A stretch of 59,915 bases of DNA from Phycisphaerae bacterium (GTDB lineage Bacteria; Planctomycetota; Phycisphaerae; Phycisphaerales; Phycisphaeraceae): assembly GCA_030426385.1 (NCBI GenBank), contig JAUHYI010000019.1, positions 1 to 59,915 on the forward strand. Reading direction: 5' to 3'. Of the stretch, positions 35,400-44,040 are shown piece by piece. The first letter of the stretch is position 1, and each line of letters opens with the position of its first letter. A program made the translations under genes and the position numbers. A model generated the notes under the pieces. It searched no databases and had not been told where the DNA came from. It saw only the letters and a program-made list of their open reading frames with translations.

Positions 35400-37268
35400 T
35401 TAGGCGTAGCTGTGGAGGCCTGCGAGGAGGAGGTTGACGCCCCAGTAGGTCCAAAGCATGACGATGAATCCGACGACGGACATCCATGCAGTGACGAGCC
35501 CGCGGTTTTTCACCGTGAAGCGCAGATGGATAACCATGAGGTAGATGATCCATGTGATCAGAGCCCAGGTTTCTTTGGGGTCCCATGCCCACCATCGTCC
35601 CCATGCGTGGTCAGCCCAGTAGGCACCGAGCAGGATACCGACGCCGAGGATCCAGAATGCGAGTTGCATCATGACCATCTGGGCGCGGTCGAGGTCGATG
35701 AGCGTAGCGGTGTTGGATGAGGCCGGGGTGGTGGTTGCGCTGTCCGATGCGGGCCGAGCGCGGAAGTAGTGGTTGGCGAGGTAGGCGAGGCTGACGACGA
35801 ATGCCAGGAAGATGAGGCTGTAACTGGAGAGCACCATGGTGACATGGATTTTGAGGATGTTGCTGGTGGCGAGAATGCCTGCGACCTGGGTGATTTCGGA
35901 TGAGGGAATATCGATGCGGTTGGCCAGCAGTTGGGTCACGGTGCCCACTGCGGCGGCAGCGGCGCCGAAGATCGCTTGACGACGCACGAGCATGACGACG
36001 ATACCGATGACGACTGCGAACCAACTGATGGCGATGAACGATTCGTATTGGTTATGCAGGGGAATCCAGTTGCGTTCTGCGAGCGACCAGCGAACGAACA
36101 TGCCCGCCGTTTGTACGAGTAGGCCGACTGCGACAAACACGACGCCGACGGTGAAGAGCGATTTACGCGAGCTGTTGGCGGCGACGAGCAGACAGATGAG
36201 GCCGAGGAAATACCCGATATAGCCGATGGTGAGACGGTTGGTTTTGTTGTAGGTCAGTTCAGCCGATCGCTTCCATTCGGGCAGGTAGGTTTCGGGATTT
36301 AGTTTTGGCAATGCATCGACGAGCGCGGCGATGGCTGCGTTGGTTTTTGGAGCATCGAGGTTATGCCATGCGGTGACGAGTTGGTCGTATTGCTGGGTGA
36401 CGGCTTGGGCCAGTGCGGGGTCGGCCGTGGTGACGTGCGGGGGATGCATTTCATCGGAATGTCCGTGACCATGATGAGCCGGGTGAGGCGAGATGTCAGT
36501 CATGGTCGCCCAGTCGTGGGAGCCGGCCGGTGGGCTGACGAATTGCAAGCCTAGCCCGTTGTCGTCGAATGCCATGGCGGCGTTGAGGAGTTTGTTGCGT
36601 CCGTTGAGCATGGAGAGGTTGCTGTCAGCGGCGCGGAGGACCTGCTGTGCATGGGGTTGTGCGAGAATGGCCGGTGCGAGTCGTCCCCATTTGAGCCACT
36701 GTTCCTGTTGTTCGGGGGGCAAGTCAGCGAGCAATTCGCGACGCAGGGGCAAGACCTCGACATGGATGGTGGGCTTATCGAAATAGAACGATTTGTTGAA
36801 CACCAAATCGAAGAGGGTGAACACGGGGTCGTAGCGCACGGGGTTTTCAAGCAGTTGGTTTTTCCAAGCGGGCTTGCCGTAGATGCGGTTGATCTGTTCG
36901 CGAGCCAGGGTGTCGATAATTTTGACTCGGCCCTGATCGAATACAGCTAGTTTGCGCAAGTCGTCGAGATTCAGTTGGGCAGCGAAAGCCTGATGTTGCG
37001 CATCGGTTGGTACGGCTTGGGTGTCGTCCGAATCGTGGATATGTTGAGCCAGAGTTTGCGGGTCGATGGTCGCTTGAGGCTTATGATTGGGTTGGGCATT
37101 GCCATCGACATCGCTGCGCACCTGGGCGTGGGTCGTGGTGGTCGCCAACATGCCGATGAGGATGATGATGGCGAATAGGGTGATGGCGCGGAGATAAGAT
37201 GGGCCACCGGTGCGTCGTCCGCTGAAGCGTGATACGTGCAACATTGAATGGGGTGTTTGGCGGTTCAT
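35400..37268 (-). CDS. ccsA: Cytochrome c biogenesis protein CcsA/ResC-like
   Basis: Heme handling and attachment subunit of system II cytochrome c maturation, in the inner membrane. 622 residues: signal/anchor at about 30-48 (ITLFAIIILIGMLATTTTHAQ), an extended periplasmic region of about 260 residues, then eight or so helices. The tryptophan-rich heme motif is WGRWWAWDPKETWALITW. Conserved His occur in WIPLHNQYESF, ILKIHVTMVL and LMVIHLRF. Its start shares one base with the resB stop (TAATG), so the two subunits are made together. The long periplasmic region is typical of bacteria where CcsA is paired with a large ResB. Confidence 0.92.
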   Translation of the reverse strand: MNRQTPHSMLHVSRFSGRRTGGPSYLRAITLFAIIILIGMLATTTTHAQVRSDVDGNAQPNHKPQATIDPQTLAQHIHDSDDTQAVPTDAQHQAFAAQLNLDDLRKLAVFDQGRVKIIDTLAREQINRIYGKPAWKNQLLENPVRYDPVFTLFDLVFNKSFYFDKPTIHVEVLPLRRELLADLPPEQQEQWLKWGRLAPAILAQPHAQQVLRAADSNLSMLNGRNKLLNAAMAFDDNGLGLQFVSPPAGSHDWATMTDISPHPAHHGHGHSDEMHPPHVTTADPALAQAVTQQYDQLVTAWHNLDAPKTNAAIAALVDALPKLNPETYLPEWKRSAELTYNKTNRLTIGYIGYFLGLICLLVAANSSRKSLFTVGVVFVAVGLLVQTAGMFVRWSLAERNWIPLHNQYESFIAISWFAVVIGIVVMLVRRQAIFGAAAAAVGTVTQLLANRIDIPSSEITQVAGILATSNILKIHVTMVLSSYSLIFLAFVVSLAYLANHYFRARPASDSATTTPASSNTATLIDLDRAQMVMMQLAFWILGVGILLGAYWADHAWGRWWAWDPKETWALITWIIYLMVIHLRFTVKNRGLVTAWMSVVGFIVMLWTYWGVNLLLAGLHSYA

Positions 37269-39706
37269 TACGAATTTTCCTGTTGGTGTTGCTGTTGCAA
37301 TTTACGTTTCTGGCGTTGGACAATGATGGGCTTGATATAGAACGCCCAAGGGACGCCGAGGCAGGCAATGATTGCTCCTAAAGCGATGATCTGGATACCG
37401 CGGTTGTTGCCGATGCCGAGAATGCTGAAGCGTTGTTGATTGATGAATCTGCCGGTGGCGTCACGCTGATTTTTATTGGGATCGCTCGGGTCGCCTGGGT
37501 CCCAGCCGGTTTGGCTGATTTTGAAACCACGATATTTGGCAGGATTGTTCAGGTGGGTTTCGATGGTTTTGTGATCAGCAGCAAACTGGCCACGGGCGTT
37601 GATGTCAGTGACATCGAGTACCGAACGAAAATCGCGAGGGATGTCGCTGCCCGGATAAGGCGTCATGTCGAAATCAATCAGGCGAGCGGCGAACGGCAAA
37701 TCGTGACGCGTGCGGCTGAACGCAAACTCAATCGATCGGCCATCCGGTAATTCGACACGCTTGGGGCGTTTGACCTCGTCAGGGTACATCGGATAACGCA
37801 TGTGCGACAACCAAATCGTCCGCTTCCACCCCCCCACATTTTCCCCTGTTTTTTTTGCATTTTTCTGTGGCCTGCTCATATTTTCTTCTGATTTTTCGCC
37901 CACGTTTTGCGATGCAATCTCGTTTGTATTTCCATCTGTATTTTCAGGTGGGTCGAATTCGATATCGATGGGAACCAGGGCATGAAGGTAGGTGCCTTCG
38001 TCTTTGGGTTGGCGTGTGGATTTGGGAGCGGGGACGGGAGTTTCAACTTGAATGGCGTGGGACAATCGACGGGTGATATGAAGCCAGGTGCTGCCGTGGC
38101 TGGTCTCGCCCATGGGAAAGCGGGCGTCGGGCAGTTCAGCATCAACCGGAGGATTGCCGGGCATACGCAGGAGCAATCGCAGAGGAGCGAGAGGTGCCTT
38201 GGCTGAGTCGGGAGCTGTGGCGGATTGTGCGGCGGACTGTGTGGGGGCGTGTGGGGGGGATTGTGTGTGGGGGGGATTGAGTAGTCGGAAGTAGGGTTTG
38301 GATTGATCGATGTAGGCCAGATGCAGGTCTTCGGACGGGTCCTGTCGTTGTCCCATGGGGCCGACCGAGGGATCGTCGGAGGGAACGAATTCCTGGCTGC
38401 GTTCGGGATAGCGGTGCATGATGATGCGTTTGAAAGATCGGCCATCGAACTGGACATCGACGAGAACGCGTGTGTCGCTGGCCCCTTGGTAGCCGGGCGT
38501 GACGAAGCTTAATTCGTAAGGCCCGATTTTTTCGACGGCGATGGTGACGGGTTTGCCGTTGGCGTCAATGCTGAACTGTTGGCCTGGTGTGATGGCGAGA
38601 GTTTGCCGGAAGTCGGTTTCAGGAACAGCGATGGTCAGGCCATGGATACCGGTGAATGGTTCGATCAGATCGGCCAAACGTTCGGGCGTGGGCGTGTCTA
38701 AAAATTCGAGAACCCAGCCGGGTGTTTCCAAAACGCGCAGGGATGGAACCGCTGCGACGAGTGTGGCCAATGGATTGACCGGCGCGTCGGCAGGGCCTGC
38801 GGCGATTTCAATGACAGGGTTGGGGGTGGGCATGGTTGCGATTAACGCCGGATCGGCATTGACCCAGTGTTGTTGCAACGTGGCGTAGCTGGCGAAGTGC
38901 GAAATGGTGGCACGAACGTTGGAGCCGACGACTTGATCCCATCCGTCCAATTCGTGCAGGCGGATCGGGTGTGGCAAAGGCTGATCGATGTAATCGTTGT
39001 AGCGCGGTAGCTGTGGCAGAGGAACCATCATTTCGCTGTTGGCGACATTGATGTACAGGGCAGCCTCGGTGGCATCATAAAAATGTTGGGTCGGTGGTCC
39101 GCCGATGTCATCGCGCCAAAGGATGGTATCGCCCTCGAGTTTGGCATGGCCGTAAATGATCGCGCCGATGGTGAGGATGACGATACCGGTGTGAACGCTG
39201 AGGACGCCGATGTTGACGAATTTAAATTCGATGCGTCGAACGGTGGCCCAGATCATGTTGAGCACGAACAGCATCAGAATTAATTTGAAAGGCCACCAGG
39301 AATAAAATTCCAACTCGGTCATTTCAAACATCGGCAGGCGGTAGATGACGGTGGCCTGTCGCAAGGCAAACCAGGGCTGATGCAATGTCCATTGGTAGGC
39401 GTTGTAGCCGAACAGAATGGCGAGGTTGATGCCGATGGCAAGCAGTACCAATGCGAGTACAGATCTGGCCAGTAACCCCATGGAGCGTGTAAAAGCGAAA
39501 CGCTGGCGCATGATGGCATAGGCGAGCCAGGCGGTCGGAAGCAATGACAGTCCCCCGACGACAACGATCATCGCACCCCGAACTAATAGGCCGACCGGAA
39601 CGCTGGCGAACAAGCCATAGATGCAGACCATGGTCAGCCAGATGATGGCCAGAGTGACAGAAGAAAACGCACGGGTCAGCCAGCGGATCGGTGCGGGCAG
39701 TGCCAT
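37268..39706 (-). CDS. resB: ResB/Ccs1-like cytochrome c biogenesis protein
   Basis: Partner of CcsA in system II; holds apocytochrome and keeps its cysteines reduced. The start at ATG 39706 (MALPAPIRWLTRAFSSVTLA) is preferred because the first ResB helix follows directly; a TTG frame extends 56 codons upstream without family features. About 812 residues, with four membrane helices, three near the N-terminus and one near the C-terminus (GIQIIALGAIIACLGVPWAFYI), around a large periplasmic domain. Two low-complexity inserts are encoded by G-rich repeats: one Pro/Ala/Gln-rich (about residues 475-500) and one containing GENVGG (about 620-635). Coupled to ccsA. Confidence 0.87.
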   Translation of the reverse strand: MALPAPIRWLTRAFSSVTLAIIWLTMVCIYGLFASVPVGLLVRGAMIVVVGGLSLLPTAWLAYAIMRQRFAFTRSMGLLARSVLALVLLAIGINLAILFGYNAYQWTLHQPWFALRQATVIYRLPMFEMTELEFYSWWPFKLILMLFVLNMIWATVRRIEFKFVNIGVLSVHTGIVILTIGAIIYGHAKLEGDTILWRDDIGGPPTQHFYDATEAALYINVANSEMMVPLPQLPRYNDYIDQPLPHPIRLHELDGWDQVVGSNVRATISHFASYATLQQHWVNADPALIATMPTPNPVIEIAAGPADAPVNPLATLVAAVPSLRVLETPGWVLEFLDTPTPERLADLIEPFTGIHGLTIAVPETDFRQTLAITPGQQFSIDANGKPVTIAVEKIGPYELSFVTPGYQGASDTRVLVDVQFDGRSFKRIIMHRYPERSQEFVPSDDPSVGPMGQRQDPSEDLHLAYIDQSKPYFRLLNPPHTQSPPHAPTQSAAQSATAPDSAKAPLAPLRLLLRMPGNPPVDAELPDARFPMGETSHGSTWLHITRRLSHAIQVETPVPAPKSTRQPKDEGTYLHALVPIDIEFDPPENTDGNTNEIASQNVGEKSEENMSRPQKNAKKTGENVGGWKRTIWLSHMRYPMYPDEVKRPKRVELPDGRSIEFAFSRTRHDLPFAARLIDFDMTPYPGSDIPRDFRSVLDVTDINARGQFAADHKTIETHLNNPAKYRGFKISQTGWDPGDPSDPNKNQRDATGRFINQQRFSILGIGNNRGIQIIALGAIIACLGVPWAFYIKPIIVQRQKRKLQQQHQQENS
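37829..37848 (-). repeat. G-rich repeat unit inside resB
   Basis: The coding strand reads CAGGGGAAAATG then TGGGGGGG and is translated as TGENVGG. It is nearly identical to the nuoL unit at 4685-4704 although the genes are unrelated. Confidence 0.65.
38239..38280 (+). repeat. G-rich tract antisense within resB
   Basis: Three units of GTGTGGGGG(GG) on the plus strand, opposite to the gene. On the coding strand it gives Pro/His/Gln-rich residues (NPPHTQSPPHAPTQ). Confidence 0.6.
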
Positions 39707-39943
39707 GTCGGTCTGTTTGATACGTTGGTATTTGAGGCTCACGAGTGGGCAATCCTTGCCTGGGAAGAGAACTGATGGTGACGTTGTTTGAGTGCCAGTT
39801 GGGGAATGCGGAGGCCATCCTTGGCGAATCGGTGGAGTTTCATAATATCGGCCTGACGGTTTGGCGTACGCCAATGAAAATCGGTAGTCTGCACATCATA
39901 GAACATGGATTGGCCTGATGGTGAGACGGGTAGGAATAACGTG

Positions 39944-40450
39944 ATGTGGATAAACTTTTTGATGGTTGCTGTGGGCGGGGCGTGTGGGACACTGTGCCGG
40001 TATGGGGTGTCGTTGTTGGCAAATCGTCAGGTGAGCTCGGTGATTACCCAGAGCACGGAAAACGCAGGAAATGCGGGAGCAAGTATCGCAGCGGGAGGAG
40101 TGGGGGGTGTGGCGGGGGTGGGAGGTGTGGACGTGGGAGGCGGGGTTAGTAGCGGTTTTCCGTGGGCCACATTGGTGGTGAATTTGCTGGGGTGTTTTTT
40201 GTTCGGTTTTATCGCGGAGGGGATCGCCGAGCGGGCCCATTTACGGCAAACGGCTCAGTTGCTGTTGCTGACCGGATTCATGGGGGCGTTTACGACATTT
40301 TCAACATTTGGGCATGAAACGTTGTCCATGATGCGACAGGGACAATGGGGGCTGATGGGGGTGAATGTGGCGATTCACAACGTTTTTGGGTTGTTAATGG
40401 TGGGGATTGGGGTCTGGTTGGCCCACACCATCTGGGGACGCGGAGCCTAG
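39944..40450 (+). CDS. crcB: CrcB/Fluc fluoride channel with Gly/Val-rich insert
   Basis: Small membrane protein that exports fluoride as a dual-topology dimer. The start at ATG 39944 (MWINFLMVAVGGACGTLCRY) matches family starts. Conserved helices: GGACGTLCRYGVSLL, FPWATLVVNLLGCFLFGFIAEG (pore Asn) and LLLTGFMGAFTTFSTFGHET (Phe box and TTFSTF motif). At about 168 residues it exceeds the usual 120-130 by a stretch of roughly 40 residues between helices 1 and 2 (NAGASIAAGGVGGVAGVGGV...), encoded by a G-rich tract. It is divergent from resB. No fluoride riboswitch was confidently found upstream. Confidence 0.9.
   Translation: MWINFLMVAVGGACGTLCRYGVSLLANRQVSSVITQSTENAGNAGASIAAGGVGGVAGVGGVDVGGGVSSGFPWATLVVNLLGCFLFGFIAEGIAERAHLRQTAQLLLLTGFMGAFTTFSTFGHETLSMMRQGQWGLMGVNVAIHNVFGLLMVGIGVWLAHTIWGRGA
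40092..40146 (+). repeat. G-rich tract inside crcB
   Basis: Runs of 3-6 G separated by TGT, TGGC or TGTGGAC units, translated as the Gly/Val/Ala-rich insert in the first loop of CrcB. Confidence 0.65.
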
Positions 40451-40678
40451 CCTGTACCTGAAAAAGCGCCGGTGAGCTGCCTAAAATGGTGGAGCAGGTC
40501 CCCTTGTTTGAACGATAAATTTTTTATGCCATAGTATTTACCCCAATCACCCGATAATATATTACCCCCGACTACATCCCTCCCCCACACCCAGCCTCAG
40601 CCCCGCTAACCCCGATTCGTTTGTACTATCTGAACTATCTCAATTTTTTTTGACACACGTTTTGCGACGGAGCCGTTG

Positions 40679-42613
40679 ATGACCCGCACCCAATCGAAAG
40701 CCAGTGAATCCAATCAAGCCAAACCTAATCGCGCATTGCCTGCCGCGGTGATCCGCTTTGCCGGTGACTCGGGTGACGGCATGCAGTTGGCTGGTTCGCA
40801 ATTCACCGACACGTCGGCGATTTTTGGTAACGACATTGCTACGCTGCCGGATTTTCCTGCTGAGATTCGCGCTCCTGCGGGCACGGTGGCTGGTGTTTCA
40901 GGATTCCAGATTAATTTCGCATCGACTGAAATCCACACGCCGGGCGACGCTGTCAATGCTTTGATTGCGATGAACCCCGCCGCGCTCAAAGCGCATATCG
41001 CGGATGTGGAATCCGGCGGGATCGTGATTGTCAACGAAGACGAGTTCACGAAAGTCAATCTTCGCAAAGCGGGTTACGAGGATAGCTACAACCCCTTGGA
41101 AGACGAAGCGCTGGACGAAAAATATAAATTGTTCAAGGTGCCGATGACGCGCTTGAACAAAGAATCATTGGCCGAATCCGGGATGGGGGCCAAGGATATT
41201 AATCGTTGCAAGAACATGTACGCGTTGGGATTGATTTACTGGTTGTACGATCGTCCGATCGATACGACGGTGAAGCATCTGAACAATTATTTCGGGGTCA
41301 AGAAGAAAAAGCCTGAGGTGGCTGAGGCGAACATCAACGCATTGAAAGCGGGATACTTCTTCGGCGAGACGGCCGAGCTGTTCCCCGCTCGTTTTCATGT
41401 GGACAAGGCCAGTATCGCACCGGGCAAGTATCGCAAGATCACCGGCAACGAAGCGATGGCCATGGGCTTGGTCGCTGCCAGTCAGTTAGCGCAAAAGACC
41501 GCGATCTATTGCAGTTATCCGATCACCCCTGCCAGTGATGTGCTGCACAATCTGGCCGCGATGAAAAACTTCGGCGTCAAGACATTTCAAGCGGAAGACG
41601 AAATTGCGGCAGTGTGTGCAGCGATCGGCGTCAGTTTTGCTGGGCAACTGGGCATGACCGGCACATCGGGGCCTGGGTTGGCGTTGAAATCCGAAGCCTT
41701 GGGTTTGGCGGTGATCACGGAACTGCCTCTGGTCGTGGTGAATGTGCAGCGCGGTGGGCCTTCGACCGGACTGCCCACCAAAACCGAACAGTCCGATCTG
41801 TTGCAGGCGATGTACGGCCGAAACGGTGATTGCCCGTTGGTGCTCCTTGCTCCGAACTCACCTGGTGATTGTTTTGATACAGCGATCGAAGCAGTGCGTA
41901 TTGCAACTCGTTACATGGTGCCGGTGATCATTCTGAGCGATGGTTACATCGCCAACGGTTCTGAGCCATGGTCAATTCCCAAAGCGGCAGACTTGGATCC
42001 GATTCCGATCAGCCATCCAAGCGATCCGGAACGCTATCAGGTGTATGGTCGTGATGATCGATTGGCCCGACCTTGGGCAATTCCCGGTACACCCGGCCTG
42101 GAACATCGCATTGGTGGTCTGGAAAAAGAAGACGGCTCAGGTAACGTGAGTTACGACCCGGACAACCACCAGCGCATGACCGATCTACGGCACGAAAAAA
42201 TGGATGCTGTCGCACGTAGCTTGCCCCCGTTGGAACCCCATGGTGATGCGACGGGCGATTTGCTGGTGATCGGTTGGGGCGGAACCTATGGCTCAATCAC
42301 CACCGCAGTCAATCGTGCTCGTGAGCAAGGCAAGAGCGTGTCGTCGATCCATCTGCGACATGTGAATCCAATGCCAACCAATCTGGGTGACGTTTGCAAG
42401 CGTTTCAAGAAAATTCTGATCCCCGAATTGAACATGGGACAATTGCGTCTGTTGATTCGCGGTAAGTATCTGGTTGATGCCCGTGGGTTGAATAAGGTGC
42501 AAGGCAAGCCGTTCCTGATCGAGGAACTGGGCGATGCGATTGATCTGATGCTCAGCGGTGAATGGGGCGATGCAGAATTTCGCGTGCCCCGCGATCACCA
42601 TGTGACGGTGTAA
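40679..42613 (+). CDS. korA: 2-oxoacid:acceptor oxidoreductase, alpha (fused gamma/alpha) subunit
   Basis: Half of a 2-oxoacid:ferredoxin oxidoreductase, probably 2-oxoglutarate (KorAB type), which makes acyl-CoA, CO2 and reduced ferredoxin. Residues about 20-200 are the gamma domain (VIRFAGDSGDGMQLAGSQF). The alpha domain follows from about 240 with YCSYPITPASDVLHNLA, FQAEDEIAAVCAAIGVSFAG, MTGTSGPGLALKSEALGLAV and VVNVQRGGPSTGLPTKTEQ. About 644 residues from ATG 40679, with CGGAG upstream. The beta subunit gene lies 129 bases downstream. Pyruvate or another 2-oxoacid is possible; the two-subunit form favours 2-oxoglutarate. Confidence 0.92.
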   Translation: MTRTQSKASESNQAKPNRALPAAVIRFAGDSGDGMQLAGSQFTDTSAIFGNDIATLPDFPAEIRAPAGTVAGVSGFQINFASTEIHTPGDAVNALIAMNPAALKAHIADVESGGIVIVNEDEFTKVNLRKAGYEDSYNPLEDEALDEKYKLFKVPMTRLNKESLAESGMGAKDINRCKNMYALGLIYWLYDRPIDTTVKHLNNYFGVKKKKPEVAEANINALKAGYFFGETAELFPARFHVDKASIAPGKYRKITGNEAMAMGLVAASQLAQKTAIYCSYPITPASDVLHNLAAMKNFGVKTFQAEDEIAAVCAAIGVSFAGQLGMTGTSGPGLALKSEALGLAVITELPLVVVNVQRGGPSTGLPTKTEQSDLLQAMYGRNGDCPLVLLAPNSPGDCFDTAIEAVRIATRYMVPVIILSDGYIANGSEPWSIPKAADLDPIPISHPSDPERYQVYGRDDRLARPWAIPGTPGLEHRIGGLEKEDGSGNVSYDPDNHQRMTDLRHEKMDAVARSLPPLEPHGDATGDLLVIGWGGTYGSITTAVNRAREQGKSVSSIHLRHVNPMPTNLGDVCKRFKKILIPELNMGQLRLLIRGKYLVDARGLNKVQGKPFLIEELGDAIDLMLSGEWGDAEFRVPRDHHVTV

Positions 42614-42742
42614 CGTAACGGTATGACGCTAGTATCAAAAGTTAACGGTGTTCGATAAAAGTTGGAAGATTTGAGTGAAGTGTGTGGGGGGCATCCGCAA
42701 GATTGTGGATGATAAACAGCGATTTGAAACTGAGGAATAATT

Positions 42743-43795
42743 ATGCCCGATACCCCATTGCCGACAGTGACTGCCAAAGATTTTGCATCGGATCAGGATG
42801 TCCGCTGGTGCCCCGGTTGCGGTGACTATGCCATTTTGAATCAGGTGCGTAAGGTGGCTGCCAAGTTGAAACAACGCCGTGAAAACACGGTGTTTGTGTC
42901 AGGTATCGGTTGCTCGAGCCGATTCCCATACTACATGAACACCTATGGTTTTCACACGATTCATGGTCGCGCTCCAGCGGTGGCGACCGGTGTGAAAATT
43001 GCCAACCCCAAACTGGATGTGTGGATGGTCACGGGCGACGGCGATGGACTATCCATCGGCGGTAACCATCTGATGCATGCCCTGCGTCGCAACGTGAACC
43101 TCAACATCATGTTGTTCAACAATCGGATTTACGGGTTGACCAAAGGCCAGTATTCCCCGACCAGTGAAGAGGGCAAGAAAACCAAGTCGAGTCCGATGGG
43201 TTCGATCGATATGCCAATCAGTCCGTTGAGTTTTGCGCTGGCGGCTGAGGCATCGTTTGTTGCCCGTTGTGTGGATGTGGATCGCAATCTGCCAGACGTG
43301 TTAGAGGCCGCAGCCAAGCACAAGGGCGCGTCGTTCGTTGAGATCTATCAGGACTGCAATATTTTCAACCACAAAGCCTACGAGTATGCGACCGACAAAA
43401 CGACCAAATCGGAAAACACGGTATGGCTCGAACATGGCAAGCCGTTGATTTTTGGCAATGACAATGACAAAGGCATTCGCATGACCGGCGATGGGAAATT
43501 GGAAGTGGTGGATCTGGGCGACAAAGGCGTAGCCGAAGACGATTTGCTGTTCCACGATGTGCACGATGCGAGCCAGGCGTTTTTGCTCTCACGCATGAAG
43601 TATCCGGAATTCCCTGAGCCGATGGGCGTGTTTTATTCCATCGAAGATGATTGCTACGAGGAATTGCTCGAGAAACAAGTCGCTTTGGCGATCGAGACAC
43701 GCGGCGCGGGTGATCTGGACAAGCTGTTCAACGCAGGCGATGTCTACGAAGTGGTTGGCGGCGGCCAGGACAGCACCCACGGATTACATGAATAA
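42743..43795 (+). CDS. korB: 2-oxoacid:ferredoxin oxidoreductase, beta subunit
   Basis: Thiamine diphosphate-binding subunit of the KorAB enzyme. 350 residues: WCPGCGDYAILNQVRKVAAK with the cluster cysteines at the start, then FVSGIGCSSRFPYYMNTYGF. The TPP/Mg motif starts at GDGDGLSIGGNH and ends at NIMLFNNRIYGLTKGQYSPT. After about residue 220 comes NIFNHKAYEYATDK, typical of this family. AGGAA lies about 8 bases before the ATG. It is followed by a strong terminator, ending the korAB transcript. Confidence 0.94.
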   Translation: MPDTPLPTVTAKDFASDQDVRWCPGCGDYAILNQVRKVAAKLKQRRENTVFVSGIGCSSRFPYYMNTYGFHTIHGRAPAVATGVKIANPKLDVWMVTGDGDGLSIGGNHLMHALRRNVNLNIMLFNNRIYGLTKGQYSPTSEEGKKTKSSPMGSIDMPISPLSFALAAEASFVARCVDVDRNLPDVLEAAAKHKGASFVEIYQDCNIFNHKAYEYATDKTTKSENTVWLEHGKPLIFGNDNDKGIRMTGDGKLEVVDLGDKGVAEDDLLFHDVHDASQAFLLSRMKYPEFPEPMGVFYSIEDDCYEELLEKQVALAIETRGAGDLDKLFNAGDVYEVVGGGQDSTHGLHE

Positions 43796-43826
43796 GCCGT
43801 AATCAACGATTTCTACGAATTGAATC

Positions 43827-43857
43827 AAGCCCACATCCAAGGATCGTGGGCTTTTTT
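43827..43857 (+). terminator. Intrinsic terminator of korAB
   Basis: An 8-bp perfect stem (AAGCCCAC / GTGGGCTT) with an 11-base loop followed by a T run, 31 bases after the korB stop. Confidence 0.9.
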
Positions 43858-43979
43858 CTTGGCAGAACAACGTGGAGCGAGAGAAACTGGTGTGATTAAT
43901 CTTGATGTTTTGGTGCTTTGGCAGATGGGCTTAAGTTCACCTGCCCGTGGGCGATCGCGGCTTCAGAATACGGTTGCGG

Positions 43980-43985
43980 TATAAT
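43980..43985 (+). promoter_or_regulatory. Possible -10 box for cstA
   Basis: A consensus TATAAT hexamer lies 55 bases before the cstA ATG. No good -35 hexamer is found at the usual distance, so the call is weak. Confidence 0.3.
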
Positions 43986-44040
43986 GAAAGATTCGTAATT
44001 GGGTTGGCTCGGTTGGGGTGCTGTTTAACGGATTGGTTGC

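Noticed and set aside
39780..39943. Possible fluoride riboswitch before crcB (GATGG and CTGATGG segments are present)
   Set aside because: The segments are not in the order and spacing of the known crcB RNA pseudoknot, and part lies inside the resB 5' region.
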